From the IMG/VR virus record IMGVR_UViG_3300031566_000173, positions 1 through 37,181 of that record: a DNA stretch of 37,181 bases; one strand, given 5' to 3'. A program made the position numbers and the translations under genes. Source of the DNA: a virus. Numbering within the stretch: the stretch's first letter is position 1; each line of letters begins with the position of its first letter. Shown here piece after piece: positions 22,435 to 30,039 of this stretch. Under the pieces are notes generated by a model. The model saw only the letters and a list, made by a program, of their open reading frames with translations. It had not been told where the DNA came from and did not search any database.

Positions 22435-22902
22435 ATGGTGCTACACAAAGGGGCAAGAGTCGAAGGTGCCGATTACTTCGACGACTTCGGTACGAGGCAG
22501 AATCGCGAAGGCGGCGGCATCCTTTCGGGGCTCGGCCAGGACGACTTCGAGAGCGTGCAGGAAACGATCGGCGGCGAAGGGCTGCAGGTCAAGATGAACT
22601 GCCGTCTCTGCGGCAAGCAGCACGTCGTCACGTTGGAGTGGGAGGAGTTGTTCGTCGTCGGCACGAATGGGCCTGGCGTCGCGCCTCTTATGCCGACCGG
22701 CTGGCAGTATTCCGAGAACAACGGCGCCTGCTACCCGGCGATGATCAACTGCGCCAAGTGCGGCGAGGATGGCGGCCTCTGTCCGATGGTCACTCCACAG
22801 GAGGCGCGTGACCGAGTGAACGAGGCGGTCGGCCGCGGCGCAATCCCCGTGGGCGCGATCCAGATGTGGAAGCAGCGTGTCTCGGGGTTCCGTGGCGGAT
22901 GA
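22435..22902 (+). CDS. Zinc-binding hypothetical protein, 155 aa
   Basis: It starts at ATG 22435 after CAGGAGACAGGAGC. Two Cys clusters, MNCRLCGKQHVVTLEWEEL and MINCAKCGEDGGLCP, are separated by about 50 residues and would form a zinc ribbon around a beta sheet. The N-terminus has a Gly-rich turn (REGGGILSGLGQDDF). No family is recognised. It is followed by a metallopeptidase with a 4-bp overlap. Confidence 0.65.
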   Translation: MVLHKGARVEGADYFDDFGTRQNREGGGILSGLGQDDFESVQETIGGEGLQVKMNCRLCGKQHVVTLEWEELFVVGTNGPGVAPLMPTGWQYSENNGACYPAMINCAKCGEDGGLCPMVTPQEARDRVNEAVGRGAIPVGAIQMWKQRVSGFRGG

Positions 22903-23447
22903 ACTCATGCCGCGACACCGACACTGACCTGACGGTCGAGGAGGCGTACGCCATCCTCGAACCGTACTTTCTCGCGGTTCAGGAGCGGTTCGTGGCAGAG
23001 GGGGCCGGGCGCGCCTCAAGCGTGCGGCTCGAAGTTGCGCCCTGGGCGCACGACACGGCTCGCCACTTCGCGGCGACGGCGACAACCGGTTCTCCCGTGG
23101 TCGTCGCGCCCGAGTTGGCTGAGCTACCAGAGGAGACGGTGCTCGCGATTCTTTCGCACGAGTTTGGGCACGCGGTCGACTACCTCTACCCGGGTGAGTA
23201 CGTGCTCGTCGACGACGGTGAGCTTGTGCGGCAGCCGCCGACGCCGCCGCACGACCTCGGGGGCAAGCGCGGCGAGCAGGCGTGCCTCGCACGCATGAAG
23301 CGATGGGAGCGACGCGACGACGACGCCGTTGAGCGCACCGCGGACGCCATCGCCGAACACTTCACGGGGCATCTGATCGGGTACTGCGGCCCGTGCGACC
23401 TGCAGTGCTTCAACCGTGGCACGAGTCGCCCTGACGGGTTGCGATGA
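22899..23447 (+). CDS. Zincin-like metallopeptidase, 182 aa
   Basis: The active-site helix is AILSHEFGHAVDYL with HEFGH at 87-91 (HExxH), and the downstream helix DDAVERTADAIAEH (about 141-154) supplies the probable third ligand. The C-terminus GYCGPCDLQCFNRGTSRPDG is Cys-rich; the ending LQxFxRGxxRPxGLR is familiar from phage zincin-like proteins. Targets are unknown: such phage enzymes may process virion proteins or cleave host regulators. ATG 22899 overlaps the previous stop. Confidence 0.82.
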   Translation: MNSCRDTDTDLTVEEAYAILEPYFLAVQERFVAEGAGRASSVRLEVAPWAHDTARHFAATATTGSPVVVAPELAELPEETVLAILSHEFGHAVDYLYPGEYVLVDDGELVRQPPTPPHDLGGKRGEQACLARMKRWERRDDDAVERTADAIAEHFTGHLIGYCGPCDLQCFNRGTSRPDGLR

Positions 23448-23460
23448 CAGGAGAAGTCCG

Positions 23461-24885
23461 ATGATTGCAAACAGCAAGAAGCTCGAATGGCAGGGCGGCT
23501 CCTTTCGCCCAAACGGCGCCCGCAGCGGCTACGGAGAGGAAGGCGCGCGGCTCGCCAAGAATTTCACGCGGTGGTCCTCGAACGAGATGATTCTTGCAGC
23601 GCGGATCTTCGTCGGTTTCAACGTGGGCCAGGAGCCGGTCTACACGCTCGAAGACCTCGTGGAGATCGTGAAGAACGCTCGGTGGGCGCAGACCGGAGAT
23701 CCGAGCAGCACGTTCATCGCGCAGCGCGGCGTCTACCGACACGAGGGCGGCGAGGTCGTCGAGGAGGACGGCGCGCAGGTGATCATCCTCAACACGGAGG
23801 AGATGCCGTACAAGGAGTTCGTCGACCAGATGATCACGCTTGCGGAGGCCATCGCGGAGCGCATGAAGCAAGAGGAGGTGATCGTCGAGATCCAGCGCGG
23901 CGGCATCACGCAGCAGGTGCTCGGGGTCGGCGCGGGCCGCATGGCCCCGAACATCTCCTACCCGTACTGGGACGTCATCACGCCGGAGGAGTACGTCTCT
24001 CACCGTCGCGAGGCTAAGAGCGATCCTCACGCCGTGGAGGAGATTATCTCCCAACAGGAGATGGAGTTCGCGCGCGAGTATCCGGGCATCACGGGATACG
24101 AGGCGCGCCGCGCACGACGGTTGCATCAGTACGCCCCGAACGCCCATGGAGACATTCGCATCGAGTTCGGCGTGATTCGGCTCGACGACGACGCGGGATG
24201 GGTGCCAGCGATTTGGGAAGTTCTGACGGACACGCCGCCGCACCTGCTGACAAGCATTCCACCGCGCGGAGACGGCGACGACCGTGAGGACGCGCAGGCG
24301 AGCGCGCTGTCGCTTGCTCAGCGCGAGGCATCCCACTACATCGGCGACTGGAACATCTCGATCGTGCCCATCGAGGAGATGACGCAGGCGGAGGCAATCG
24401 CACGCGCGCGGCGGTATCACATGCGGCACCGGCCCAACGCCGACTGGGAGGCCACCGGCCGCATCGCGTACCGAGGCCGTGACGCCGGCGGACCGTCAGT
24501 CGAGACGAGCCTCGACACTCGCGCGGACGAGCGCCCAGGAGCCCGCATCGACTACAAGCTCGTGCCGAACATGCTGAGAAGCCGCTCTACGCCACACGGA
24601 GCCGCGCCGCTCACCGAGAAGCAGGACGAAGACGCCTACGCCGCAGGCTACGACGCGGCGTCGCTGTTCAGCAGCAGCCGGGTGCCGACCGATCTCGACG
24701 ACATCTTCCTGTTCACGCTCCTCCACGACCAACGAGTGCCGAACGTCAACGAAGAGGACCCGCAGTTTTGGGAGTGGCGGTTTATGGTCCGCGAGGGAGC
24801 CGGCGACTACCTAGAGGCGTACCCACCGGGGGAGCCAGACAGGGCTGCAACCCAGGCATTCCGTCGACGCTACGGGCTCGTCTAG
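23461..24885 (+). CDS. Large protein of unknown function, 474 aa
   Basis: It starts at ATG 23461 after CAGGAGAAG. The N-terminus reads WQGGSFRPNGARSGYGEEGA, followed by TRWSSNEMILAARIFVGFNV and a domain with AQVIILNTEEMPYKEFVDQM and KQEEVIVEIQRGGITQQVLG. A mid-region of charged helices and an acidic C-terminus (LDDIFLFTLLHDQRVPNVN) follow. No Walker, transmembrane or catalytic motif stands out. Size and position suggest a virion or maturation role, but no family is recognised. Confidence 0.7.
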   Translation: MIANSKKLEWQGGSFRPNGARSGYGEEGARLAKNFTRWSSNEMILAARIFVGFNVGQEPVYTLEDLVEIVKNARWAQTGDPSSTFIAQRGVYRHEGGEVVEEDGAQVIILNTEEMPYKEFVDQMITLAEAIAERMKQEEVIVEIQRGGITQQVLGVGAGRMAPNISYPYWDVITPEEYVSHRREAKSDPHAVEEIISQQEMEFAREYPGITGYEARRARRLHQYAPNAHGDIRIEFGVIRLDDDAGWVPAIWEVLTDTPPHLLTSIPPRGDGDDREDAQASALSLAQREASHYIGDWNISIVPIEEMTQAEAIARARRYHMRHRPNADWEATGRIAYRGRDAGGPSVETSLDTRADERPGARIDYKLVPNMLRSRSTPHGAAPLTEKQDEDAYAAGYDAASLFSSSRVPTDLDDIFLFTLLHDQRVPNVNEEDPQFWEWRFMVREGAGDYLEAYPPGEPDRAATQAFRRRYGLV

Positions 24886-25313
24886 TGAAGCTCTGCGCCG
24901 GCATTCTGCTGTGCGCGAAGGACTCCGGCCGATGCCTGTTCCTGCTGCGCGACGACGCCCGCTGGGATCTCCCAGGAGGCCACGCGGAGCGCTACGACCG
25001 CACGGCGCTCGATACGGCGCTACGCGAGCTTGCCGAGGAGACTGGCTACGGGGGCAGCTTGGCGCTCGCGCGCGAGCGCATGCGCGTCAGCTGGTGCCCC
25101 GATCTTCTGCTCGGACACCTGTGGCAGTCGTGCAAAACGCGCTACACCGGAGTAGTCGGCTACGTCCCAAGGGAGTTCGTGCCGCGGCTCGACGATGAGC
25201 ACGTCGACGCGCTCTGGGCACATCCCGGAGACGCACCGGGGCCACTGCTGCCCGGGGTCGATTTCATGCTGGAGTGGGCCGATAGTCTTCAACTGCTGGG
25301 AGACGCATCATGA
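24885..25313 (+). CDS. Nudix hydrolase, 142 aa
   Basis: The GTG overlaps the previous stop (TAGTG). The Nudix box region is WDLPGGHAERYD, then ALDTALRELAEETGY, giving the R-E-x2-x-E-E-x-G core (Arg 47, Glu 48, Glu 51, Glu 52). The position normally Glu before the helix is Asp and there is one extra residue, a variant known in the superfamily. It hydrolyses a nucleoside diphosphate linked to some moiety; the substrate (damaged dNTP, NAD-type or ADP-ribose) cannot be told. Confidence 0.88.
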   Translation: MKLCAGILLCAKDSGRCLFLLRDDARWDLPGGHAERYDRTALDTALRELAEETGYGGSLALARERMRVSWCPDLLLGHLWQSCKTRYTGVVGYVPREFVPRLDDEHVDALWAHPGDAPGPLLPGVDFMLEWADSLQLLGDAS

Positions 25314-25567
25314 GGATGATCAGTGACGAAGATTGGTGGAATCTGATGCACGAGGCGATCGACGCGATCGGTGAAGGGCACGAAGCGATCCAGCGCAAGG
25401 CAGCGTACAAGTGGGCGGCGTACGCGGCCTACGCGCAGGAAGACGGAAGGCCGCTGCAAGCCCGGGACTACGCGCATGAAGCCATCGAGCACGCGGCACT
25501 CAGCGGCGACGACTATGTGCTCGACGATGTGCGAGAACTACTTGCGAATTACGAAATCGAAACCTGA
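25310..25567 (+). CDS. Hypothetical helical protein, 85 aa
   Basis: ATGA overlap with the Nudix gene. The chain is all helical and rich in Ala, Tyr and acidic residues: EDWWNLMHEAIDAIGEGHEA, KAAYKWAAYAAYAQEDGR, AEALSG-like turns and DDVRELLANYEIE. It may be a small TPR-like helical hairpin. No family is recognised. It ends 6 bp from the convergent gene, with no visible terminator. Confidence 0.6.
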   Translation: MRMISDEDWWNLMHEAIDAIGEGHEAIQRKAAYKWAAYAAYAQEDGRPLQARDYAHEAIEHAALSGDDYVLDDVRELLANYEIET

Positions 25568-25573
25568 AACGTG

Positions 25574-26740
25574 TCACAGACGTCCCGCGTCGATGTCCTC
25601 GATCAGCGGAGTGATCACTTCCCAGAGCGCGGAGTGGTTGGCGGTGCCAGCGGTGCGCCCGAGCGTCTCCCAGAGCATCCATTGCGCCTTAGCGAACGGC
25701 ATGAACCAGTCCGGGTCGAAGTACGGCGTCTCGCTGAGCCTATCCTCCATCTCTACATATGCGTTGAGCGCGGCGCGAGTGCTGCCGCGTGCGCCCTTCG
25801 CCTTCGAGCGTGCCTTCGTCTTGTCCATCCACCGAACACGCTCCGGCTCTTTCGCGCGGATGCCCTTGTAGAACTCCTCCTCCTCCTGCTTGGCGAGCGC
25901 ATCTAGCTCCCCGACGTCGAAGCTCGCATCTTCCTCCTGCTCGTCGTACTGGCCGAAGAAGTAGCGTTGCATCCGCGTGTCGAGGCACGCGGCGTCGCGG
26001 CCCATGAGCATCATCGTGAAGGACAGCTTCGCGAGCCCGATGCCGCGCGGGAGCCATTCGATGGCAACCATGTCGCGGAATCCGCGATTGTAGTTCGGCG
26101 AAGCGTTCGCTTGCTCGGCGACCCAGGGCGCCCACTCGAAGATCGAGACGTACGCAGGAATGTCGTCCCACGAATACTCGCCCTTGCGTGGCCCCTTCTG
26201 GAGCCTTCGCACGGCGCGTGTGTTCGCGATCCCCTTGAACCGCTGCAGCTGCTTCGCGGTCGGCGGCTTGCCGCGAACGAGCGCGTCGCGGATCGTCGGG
26301 CCGAAGATCCGGAACAGCATCTCGGCTTCCTTAATGGAGCGCTGGATCGAGTTGCGCGCGAAGATCGCAGACAGCGCGACGGTCCGCCAGTCAACGGCGA
26401 CGCCCTCACGCCACCGTCGAATGTACTCCCACGCGATCGGGTATCCGCTGGGAAACTCGCCGCCCCCCTCGCGGGCCTCCAGCATCACGACCTCGGCCCG
26501 GTTCGCGGCGAGCGCCTCTTCGGTGACGAGGTGCCCGGAGAAGGGTGACTGCACGAGCGCCGGCGAAACGCCTGGCAGCGTCGCGCCGCCCTCCGTCTCG
26601 ATGACGCAGAAGAAGTCCTCCGGAGCTACCCAGGTTGATCCGAAGATCGGGTCGGCGACCAGCGTTCGCCCCCGGGATATGTCGGCGAGAAAGCCGACGG
26701 AGCCAAAACCCTCGGGGCGCACGTAGGCGGCTGCGTACAT
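25574..26740 (-). CDS. Putative HhH-GPD-like (DNA glycosylase-fold) protein, 388 aa
   Basis: A lone leftward gene. The N-terminal 100 residues include a beta-rich domain (FGSTWVAPEDFFCVIETEGG) with a helix-rich remainder. At 229-241 WLPRGIGLAKLSF resembles a helix-hairpin-helix, followed by MLMGRDAACLDTRMQRYFFG with Asp 254 at the place of the catalytic Asp of HhH-GPD base-excision glycosylases; phage proteins with a similar GIGLAK...CLDxH pattern exist. The C-terminus is acidic/basic and helical. ATG 26740 is preceded by a -10 box and no ribosome site. It may be a repair glycosylase or a non-catalytic relative. Confidence 0.6.
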   Translation of the reverse strand: MYAAAYVRPEGFGSVGFLADISRGRTLVADPIFGSTWVAPEDFFCVIETEGGATLPGVSPALVQSPFSGHLVTEEALAANRAEVVMLEAREGGGEFPSGYPIAWEYIRRWREGVAVDWRTVALSAIFARNSIQRSIKEAEMLFRIFGPTIRDALVRGKPPTAKQLQRFKGIANTRAVRRLQKGPRKGEYSWDDIPAYVSIFEWAPWVAEQANASPNYNRGFRDMVAIEWLPRGIGLAKLSFTMMLMGRDAACLDTRMQRYFFGQYDEQEEDASFDVGELDALAKQEEEEFYKGIRAKEPERVRWMDKTKARSKAKGARGSTRAALNAYVEMEDRLSETPYFDPDWFMPFAKAQWMLWETLGRTAGTANHSALWEVITPLIEDIDAGRL

Positions 26741-26747
26741 GGTCAGC

Positions 26748-26753
26748 AGTATA
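26748..26753 (-). promoter_or_regulatory. -10 box TATACT, leaderless type
   Basis: On the minus strand TATACT (five of six consensus) ends 7 nt before ATG 26740. No Shine-Dalgarno and no good -35 box are visible. It fits the leaderless pattern of the window. Confidence 0.5.
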
Positions 26754-26820
26754 CCCGTTGACAGCCAGAACGAGATACGCCGGCGGGCGCCGATGGATTG
26801 GGGCGTGGCGTCGAACAGGG

Positions 26821-27114
26821 TCAGCGTCGCCAGGGGACCCGGGGAACGGCCGCGTTGAGAGCACGCCGCCGCGCCTCGCAGGGCGTGCACGGCTTCTGCC
26901 CGAACGCGCGCGCGATGGGCTTCGCGATGGCCGCGATGGCATCGCCGAGGCCGAAGCCAGACGGGGACTGGTGCTGGGCGTGAGCCTGGGCGAACGGTGG
27001 GACCTGCTCGGGGGAGGCTAAGCCACCGGCGCCGCAGACCTCGCACCGCACATTGTACCCACCCTGGGCGGCTTCGACGAAAATCCAGGGAATCTGCGGG
27101 GAGTAGCGCTGCAC
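26821..27114 (-). CDS. Small zinc-knuckle protein, 97 aa
   Basis: The start is taken as GTG 27114, 9 nt after a good promoter; longer starts up to ATG 27192 would run through the promoter. Motifs are YNVRCEVCGAGGL, then AQAHAQHQSP, giving a CCHH-like cluster, and a C-terminal segment GLGDAIAAIAKPIARAFGQK with PCTPCEARRRALNAAVP. That terminal pattern (GLGDxI... KPCxxCxxRxxxLN) is familiar from small phage proteins of unknown role. It is followed leftward by the HhH-like gene after 80 bp. Confidence 0.6.
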   Translation of the reverse strand: MQRYSPQIPWIFVEAAQGGYNVRCEVCGAGGLASPEQVPPFAQAHAQHQSPSGFGLGDAIAAIAKPIARAFGQKPCTPCEARRRALNAAVPRVPWRR

Positions 27115-27123
27115 TTCTACAGA

Positions 27124-27152
27124 AGAATATGCGGCGTAGCGGTTCCCGACAA
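27124..27152 (-). promoter_or_regulatory. Promoter TTGTCG-N17-TATTCT for the zinc-knuckle gene
   Basis: On the minus strand TTGTCG (27152-27147) and TATTCT (27129-27124) are exactly 17 bp apart. GTG 27114 begins 9 nt after the -10. It overlaps the rightward promoter region at 27157, forming a compact divergent control region. Confidence 0.45.
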
Positions 27153-27156
27153 GCCC

Positions 27157-27165
27157 TGGTAGACT
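27157..27165 (+). promoter_or_regulatory. Extended -10 TGGTAGACT for the virion operon
   Basis: TGG-TAGACT is an extended -10 (TGn-TANNNT), 10 nt before GTG 27176 and 25 nt before ATG 27191. No -35 box is apparent, as expected for extended -10 promoters. It shares TAGACT with the promoter at 19432. Confidence 0.45.
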
Positions 27166-27175
27166 CAGCCTCGTC

Positions 27176-27544
27176 GTGCCGGCACATGCCATGGCGAACC
27201 GTGCCCCCGAGGGCTTCAACGAGACGTGGCGTCTGCGAACGGTCATGGTGCCGGATGTGCTGGTGCGCGTGCTGCTCGACTGGGCGCGCCCGGACACGCC
27301 TGCCGATCGGCTAGGCACGCTGGGCATGCGCGAGCCGGTGTCCTTGTCGATGATCGATGCGGCCGTCTCGGATCTCGCGGAGATGAACGAGCAGGTCGAC
27401 AGCGGCGAGTTGGACGTTCTGATCAGCGAGCTACAGGAGGTCCGGCGGGACTGGCGCAGCTACACTGTGCCGCCCGCAGAGGACGACCAGTACGACCGAG
27501 GCGGGTACGAGTTCGTGGACAACGAGATGGAGATCGAAACATGA
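27176..27544 (+). CDS. Hypothetical protein, 122 aa, first gene of the virion-like operon
   Basis: The start is uncertain: GTG 27176 (10 nt after the -10 box) or ATG 27191. The sequence has TWRLRTVMVPDVLVRVLLDW, MIDAAVSDLAEMNEQVDSGE, LDVLISELQEVRRDWRSY and an acidic tail (DDQYDRGGYEFVDNEMEIE). It is mostly helical with a possible coiled coil. No family is recognised. It is coupled to the next gene by ATGA overlap. Confidence 0.6.
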   Translation: MPAHAMANRAPEGFNETWRLRTVMVPDVLVRVLLDWARPDTPADRLGTLGMREPVSLSMIDAAVSDLAEMNEQVDSGELDVLISELQEVRRDWRSYTVPPAEDDQYDRGGYEFVDNEMEIET

Positions 27545-28056
27545 GCAGAGTCACAGGTGACAGCCAGATCGAGTTGGAGGTCGGCGAGCTTGAGCTTCCC
27601 GGCGTCGAGATCCGACATCTGCAAGCCGCAGAGCCGGAGACCTTGGAGCGCCTTTTCGCACAGCTGCAGAACGAGATGCTGGCACGTGGAACCGAAGGAC
27701 CGGACGGTCCTTCGATCTGGCGTCTCGCGTTTCTCGATCTCGCCGGCGCGGGCGACGGGCACGTCTTCACGTGCTCCAGCGTCTGGGTCAACACGGATGA
27801 GGTCGATGTGCTGGGAGCGATTCCGACGCCGCCCAGCCTGCTCAGCGGCAAGCTCTTTTTCTTCATGGGCTCGTCGGCCGACGCGCTCACGGCGGCGCGC
27901 AAAGAGGCCCAGAAGAGGCTGGCTGCGCGCTTCGACGAGGAGACCACGCCGCCCGTCGGTCATGTCTCCGAACTGCAGACCCTGCTCGCTGGCGCTCAGC
28001 AGGGGACGCGCTTCATGGGCGCCGTGCTTGCCGTCACCGCGCAAGCTCCGCAATGA
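27541..28056 (+). CDS. Probable virion protein, paralog 1 of 3 (171 aa)
   Basis: The first of three related genes in a row. Shared features, in order: FLDLAGAGDGHVFT (64-77), GKLFFFMGSSADALTAARKE (helix), and AGAQQGTRFMGAVLAV near the C-terminus. The N-terminal 60 residues are acidic (QIELEVGELELPGVEIR) and helical. The alternation of beta strands, one central amphipathic helix and a final strand suggests a small capsid, cement or spike-base domain. No known family is recognised; paralogy is seen, the role is inferred from position. Confidence 0.7.
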   Translation: MSRVTGDSQIELEVGELELPGVEIRHLQAAEPETLERLFAQLQNEMLARGTEGPDGPSIWRLAFLDLAGAGDGHVFTCSSVWVNTDEVDVLGAIPTPPSLLSGKLFFFMGSSADALTAARKEAQKRLAARFDEETTPPVGHVSELQTLLAGAQQGTRFMGAVLAVTAQAPQ

Positions 28057-28078
28057 TCGCGGGGAAAGGGAAAAGGCC

Positions 28079-28633
28079 ATGCGTTTACAAAGTGGTACAC
28101 AGTTGATCTTCTTCTCGAAGGAGGCCGCTCTCGGTCCGGGAGCGCAGAGCGTGTTCGTCCAGGGCTCGCTCGACGGCACACTCTCCAGAAACGTCAGCAA
28201 GGCGATGATCGCGCTCTCCTTGGAAAACGAGGGAAGTGCCGATCCAAAGTGGTCGCCGACGCACGTCGATCTGGCGGGCGGCGGCGACGGCACTGCGTTC
28301 ATGCTCGGGGTGCGTGTAGCATCCGGCACCGCGGAGGAGGTCCAGGTCCTCGATAGCGGGGCGATCGAGATCGAGACCGAAAACTCTTTCGTCGAGGCTT
28401 TCCCCTTTTTCATGATGTCGGGAGGCGCTCAAAGCGAGGCGCTCACTGCGCGAGCGCACGCGGCGCTCCAGCAGATTCGCTCCAGCGGAGTCTTCGATGA
28501 TGCTGCCCCGGTGCCAGAGAGTTGGGAAGCCATCGGCCTCTTCTTCGGGTCGATGTTCGCGGGAGCCTCTGCCGGCGGCGACTTCATGAGCGTCGTGTAC
28601 GGAGCGCGGGTCGCCTCCTCCACAGAGGAATGA
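28079..28633 (+). CDS. Probable virion protein, paralog 2 of 3 (184 aa)
   Basis: ATG 28079 follows AAAGGGAAAAGG. It carries the family motifs HVDLAGGGDGTAFM (62-75), FPFFMMSGGAQSEALTARAH and GASAGGDFMSVVYGA, but the N-terminal 60 residues differ from its neighbours and are beta-rich (TQLIFFSKEAALGPGAQSVF). Gene spacing of 22 bp before and 13 bp after suggests one operon. Likely arose by tandem duplication and divergence. Confidence 0.7.
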   Translation: MRLQSGTQLIFFSKEAALGPGAQSVFVQGSLDGTLSRNVSKAMIALSLENEGSADPKWSPTHVDLAGGGDGTAFMLGVRVASGTAEEVQVLDSGAIEIETENSFVEAFPFFMMSGGAQSEALTARAHAALQQIRSSGVFDDAAPVPESWEAIGLFFGSMFAGASAGGDFMSVVYGARVASSTEE

Positions 28634-28646
28634 AAGGGAGTTCACA

Positions 28647-29459
28647 ATGAGGATAGATTCCGACGTCATAGTAGATTTCGCGGTGCCGCAGGGTAGTTCC
28701 CGGCAGCGCGACGACTACGTGCAAGCCTCCGACGCCGCGACCATGGAGACCCTGGTGAGCCAGAAGCTCGCAGAGGTCGCGAAGCTCAACCTCGCTGCGT
28801 CCATCGACACTCTGTGGGCAAGCCTTTTCATCGACATCGCAGGAGCCGGCGACGGGCACGTCTTCATGACGCGCCTCTACTCGAACGGCAGCGGACCCAT
28901 CGACGGCAAGGTTTCGGATAACGAAGGCGGCGTGGATCCGGCGCTGCTGCGCATCTTCTTCTACTCCGCCGCCCAGTCGGAGGCGCTCGACGCCGCCGCC
29001 GTGCGGGCGAAGCAGAGGATCGGCAAGCTGTTGGTCGACCTCGAAGAGTTCGAGGACTTTCTCGAAGACGCGATCGTGCGACAGACAGGGCTGTGCGGCG
29101 CTTCGCAGGGAACGCAGGTGATGGGTTTTCTGCTCGTCAAGCTGCTTCCAGACCAGCCGATCATCAACAGCGTCGTGCTCAACGCGCCACCTGGCATGAG
29201 TGAGATCAACGGTGAGGGTCTGCAGAGTCTTCTGCCGAATACGCAGACGATCGTGCAGGTGGACGGGCCGAACCTGACGCCGGACAGTCAGCTGATCACG
29301 GAGAAGCAGATCATCGACGCTGGTGGAACCATCACGCCGACGCAGATCCTGTTTCCGGTTTCGCTCGTCAGCGGCACGCTCGGCCCCGGGGCGACCGACA
29401 GCGTGAAGGTGTACGCGAACGGCGTCACGAACGGATCCAACTCGTTCGTCATCCCCTGA
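28647..29459 (+). CDS. Probable virion protein, paralog 3 of 3, with C-terminal Ig-like extension (270 aa)
   Basis: ATG 28647 follows AAAGGGAG. Residues 1-175 contain the family motifs FIDIAGAGDGHVFM (61-74), LRIFFYSAAQSEALDAAAVR and GASQGTQVMGFLLVKL. Unlike paralogs 1 and 2 it has a further 90 residues, NAPPGMSEINGEGLQSLLP, then IVQVDGPNLTPDSQLITEKQ, ILFPVSLVSGTLGPG and VKVYANGVTNGSNSFVI, which read like an IPT/TIG-type immunoglobulin domain found in surface and fibre proteins. It is probably displayed at the virion surface. Confidence 0.7.
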   Translation: MRIDSDVIVDFAVPQGSSRQRDDYVQASDAATMETLVSQKLAEVAKLNLAASIDTLWASLFIDIAGAGDGHVFMTRLYSNGSGPIDGKVSDNEGGVDPALLRIFFYSAAQSEALDAAAVRAKQRIGKLLVDLEEFEDFLEDAIVRQTGLCGASQGTQVMGFLLVKLLPDQPIINSVVLNAPPGMSEINGEGLQSLLPNTQTIVQVDGPNLTPDSQLITEKQIIDAGGTITPTQILFPVSLVSGTLGPGATDSVKVYANGVTNGSNSFVIP

Positions 29460-30037
29460 TGAGCAGCACGCCGTACATTCTCGGCACCATCGCCGCATTG
29501 TCGGCCGTGAAGGCAGTCTTCCGGCCGCACAGGGCGGTGGTGCGCGAGGGTGCGGTGAGCAGCTGCCCTGGCGTCAATCAGTACAACGAGTGCGACCCCA
29601 CGCTGCCGATCGACGCTCCCGTCGGCAGCGCGGTGTACTCGACGGCGACGGGTCGCGTGGTGGCCGTCGGCGAGGATTTCGTTCACGTCGCCACTCGGAA
29701 CGAGCCGGTGGTGCTCTACTACGACGGCATCGCGCCGAGCGTTCGAGAGGGGCAGTACGTCGGCCGCGGGCAGGAGATCGGCGCCTCCAAGGGGCGCGTG
29801 CACTTCGGCGTCCAACAGTTCGCCCAGGGAGGCCAGATCCTTAACATCGAGCCGTCCTCGTGGCTCGCTGCTCGCGGCAACCGCATCGCTGGCAAGTACA
29901 CGGGAGGGGGAGGCCAGTGGTGCGAGCAGAACCGGCACATCTCCGTGCCGCGATCCGCCGGCGCCCCTTGCCAGTTCTACGAGCCAGACAGGGCTGCCTT
30001 CGCGCTGCTGCCGGTCACCGTAGAGGTGGAGCGGTAA
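29459..30037 (+). CDS. M23-like (LytM) domain protein, catalytically degenerate, 192 aa
   Basis: ATG 29459 overlaps the previous stop (TGATG). An N-terminal hydrophobic segment (YILGTIAALSAVKAVF) may anchor it. Residues 45-135 follow the beta-barrel of M23 peptidases: DAPVGSAVYSTATGRVVAVG, VREGQYVGRGQEIGASKGRV and HFGVQQFAQGG. The zinc His/Asp of the first strand and the HxH motif are not intact: only one His (VHFGV) remains, and the YAHL-like position reads VVLYYDG. It may be a wall-binding or structural relic rather than an endopeptidase. Four Cys residues fit an exported protein. Confidence 0.65.
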   Translation: MSSTPYILGTIAALSAVKAVFRPHRAVVREGAVSSCPGVNQYNECDPTLPIDAPVGSAVYSTATGRVVAVGEDFVHVATRNEPVVLYYDGIAPSVREGQYVGRGQEIGASKGRVHFGVQQFAQGGQILNIEPSSWLAARGNRIAGKYTGGGGQWCEQNRHISVPRSAGAPCQFYEPDRAAFALLPVTVEVER

Positions 30038-30039
30038 GG

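Noticed and set aside
25565-25577. 13-mer TGAAACGTGTCAC, inverted copy of 701-713, as attachment site
   Set aside because: A match of this length between two places in 37 kb of biased sequence is expected by chance, and there is no integrase.
26758-26763. Perfect TTGACA on the plus strand
   Set aside because: No matching -10 box at 16-18 bp and no plus-strand gene follows it.
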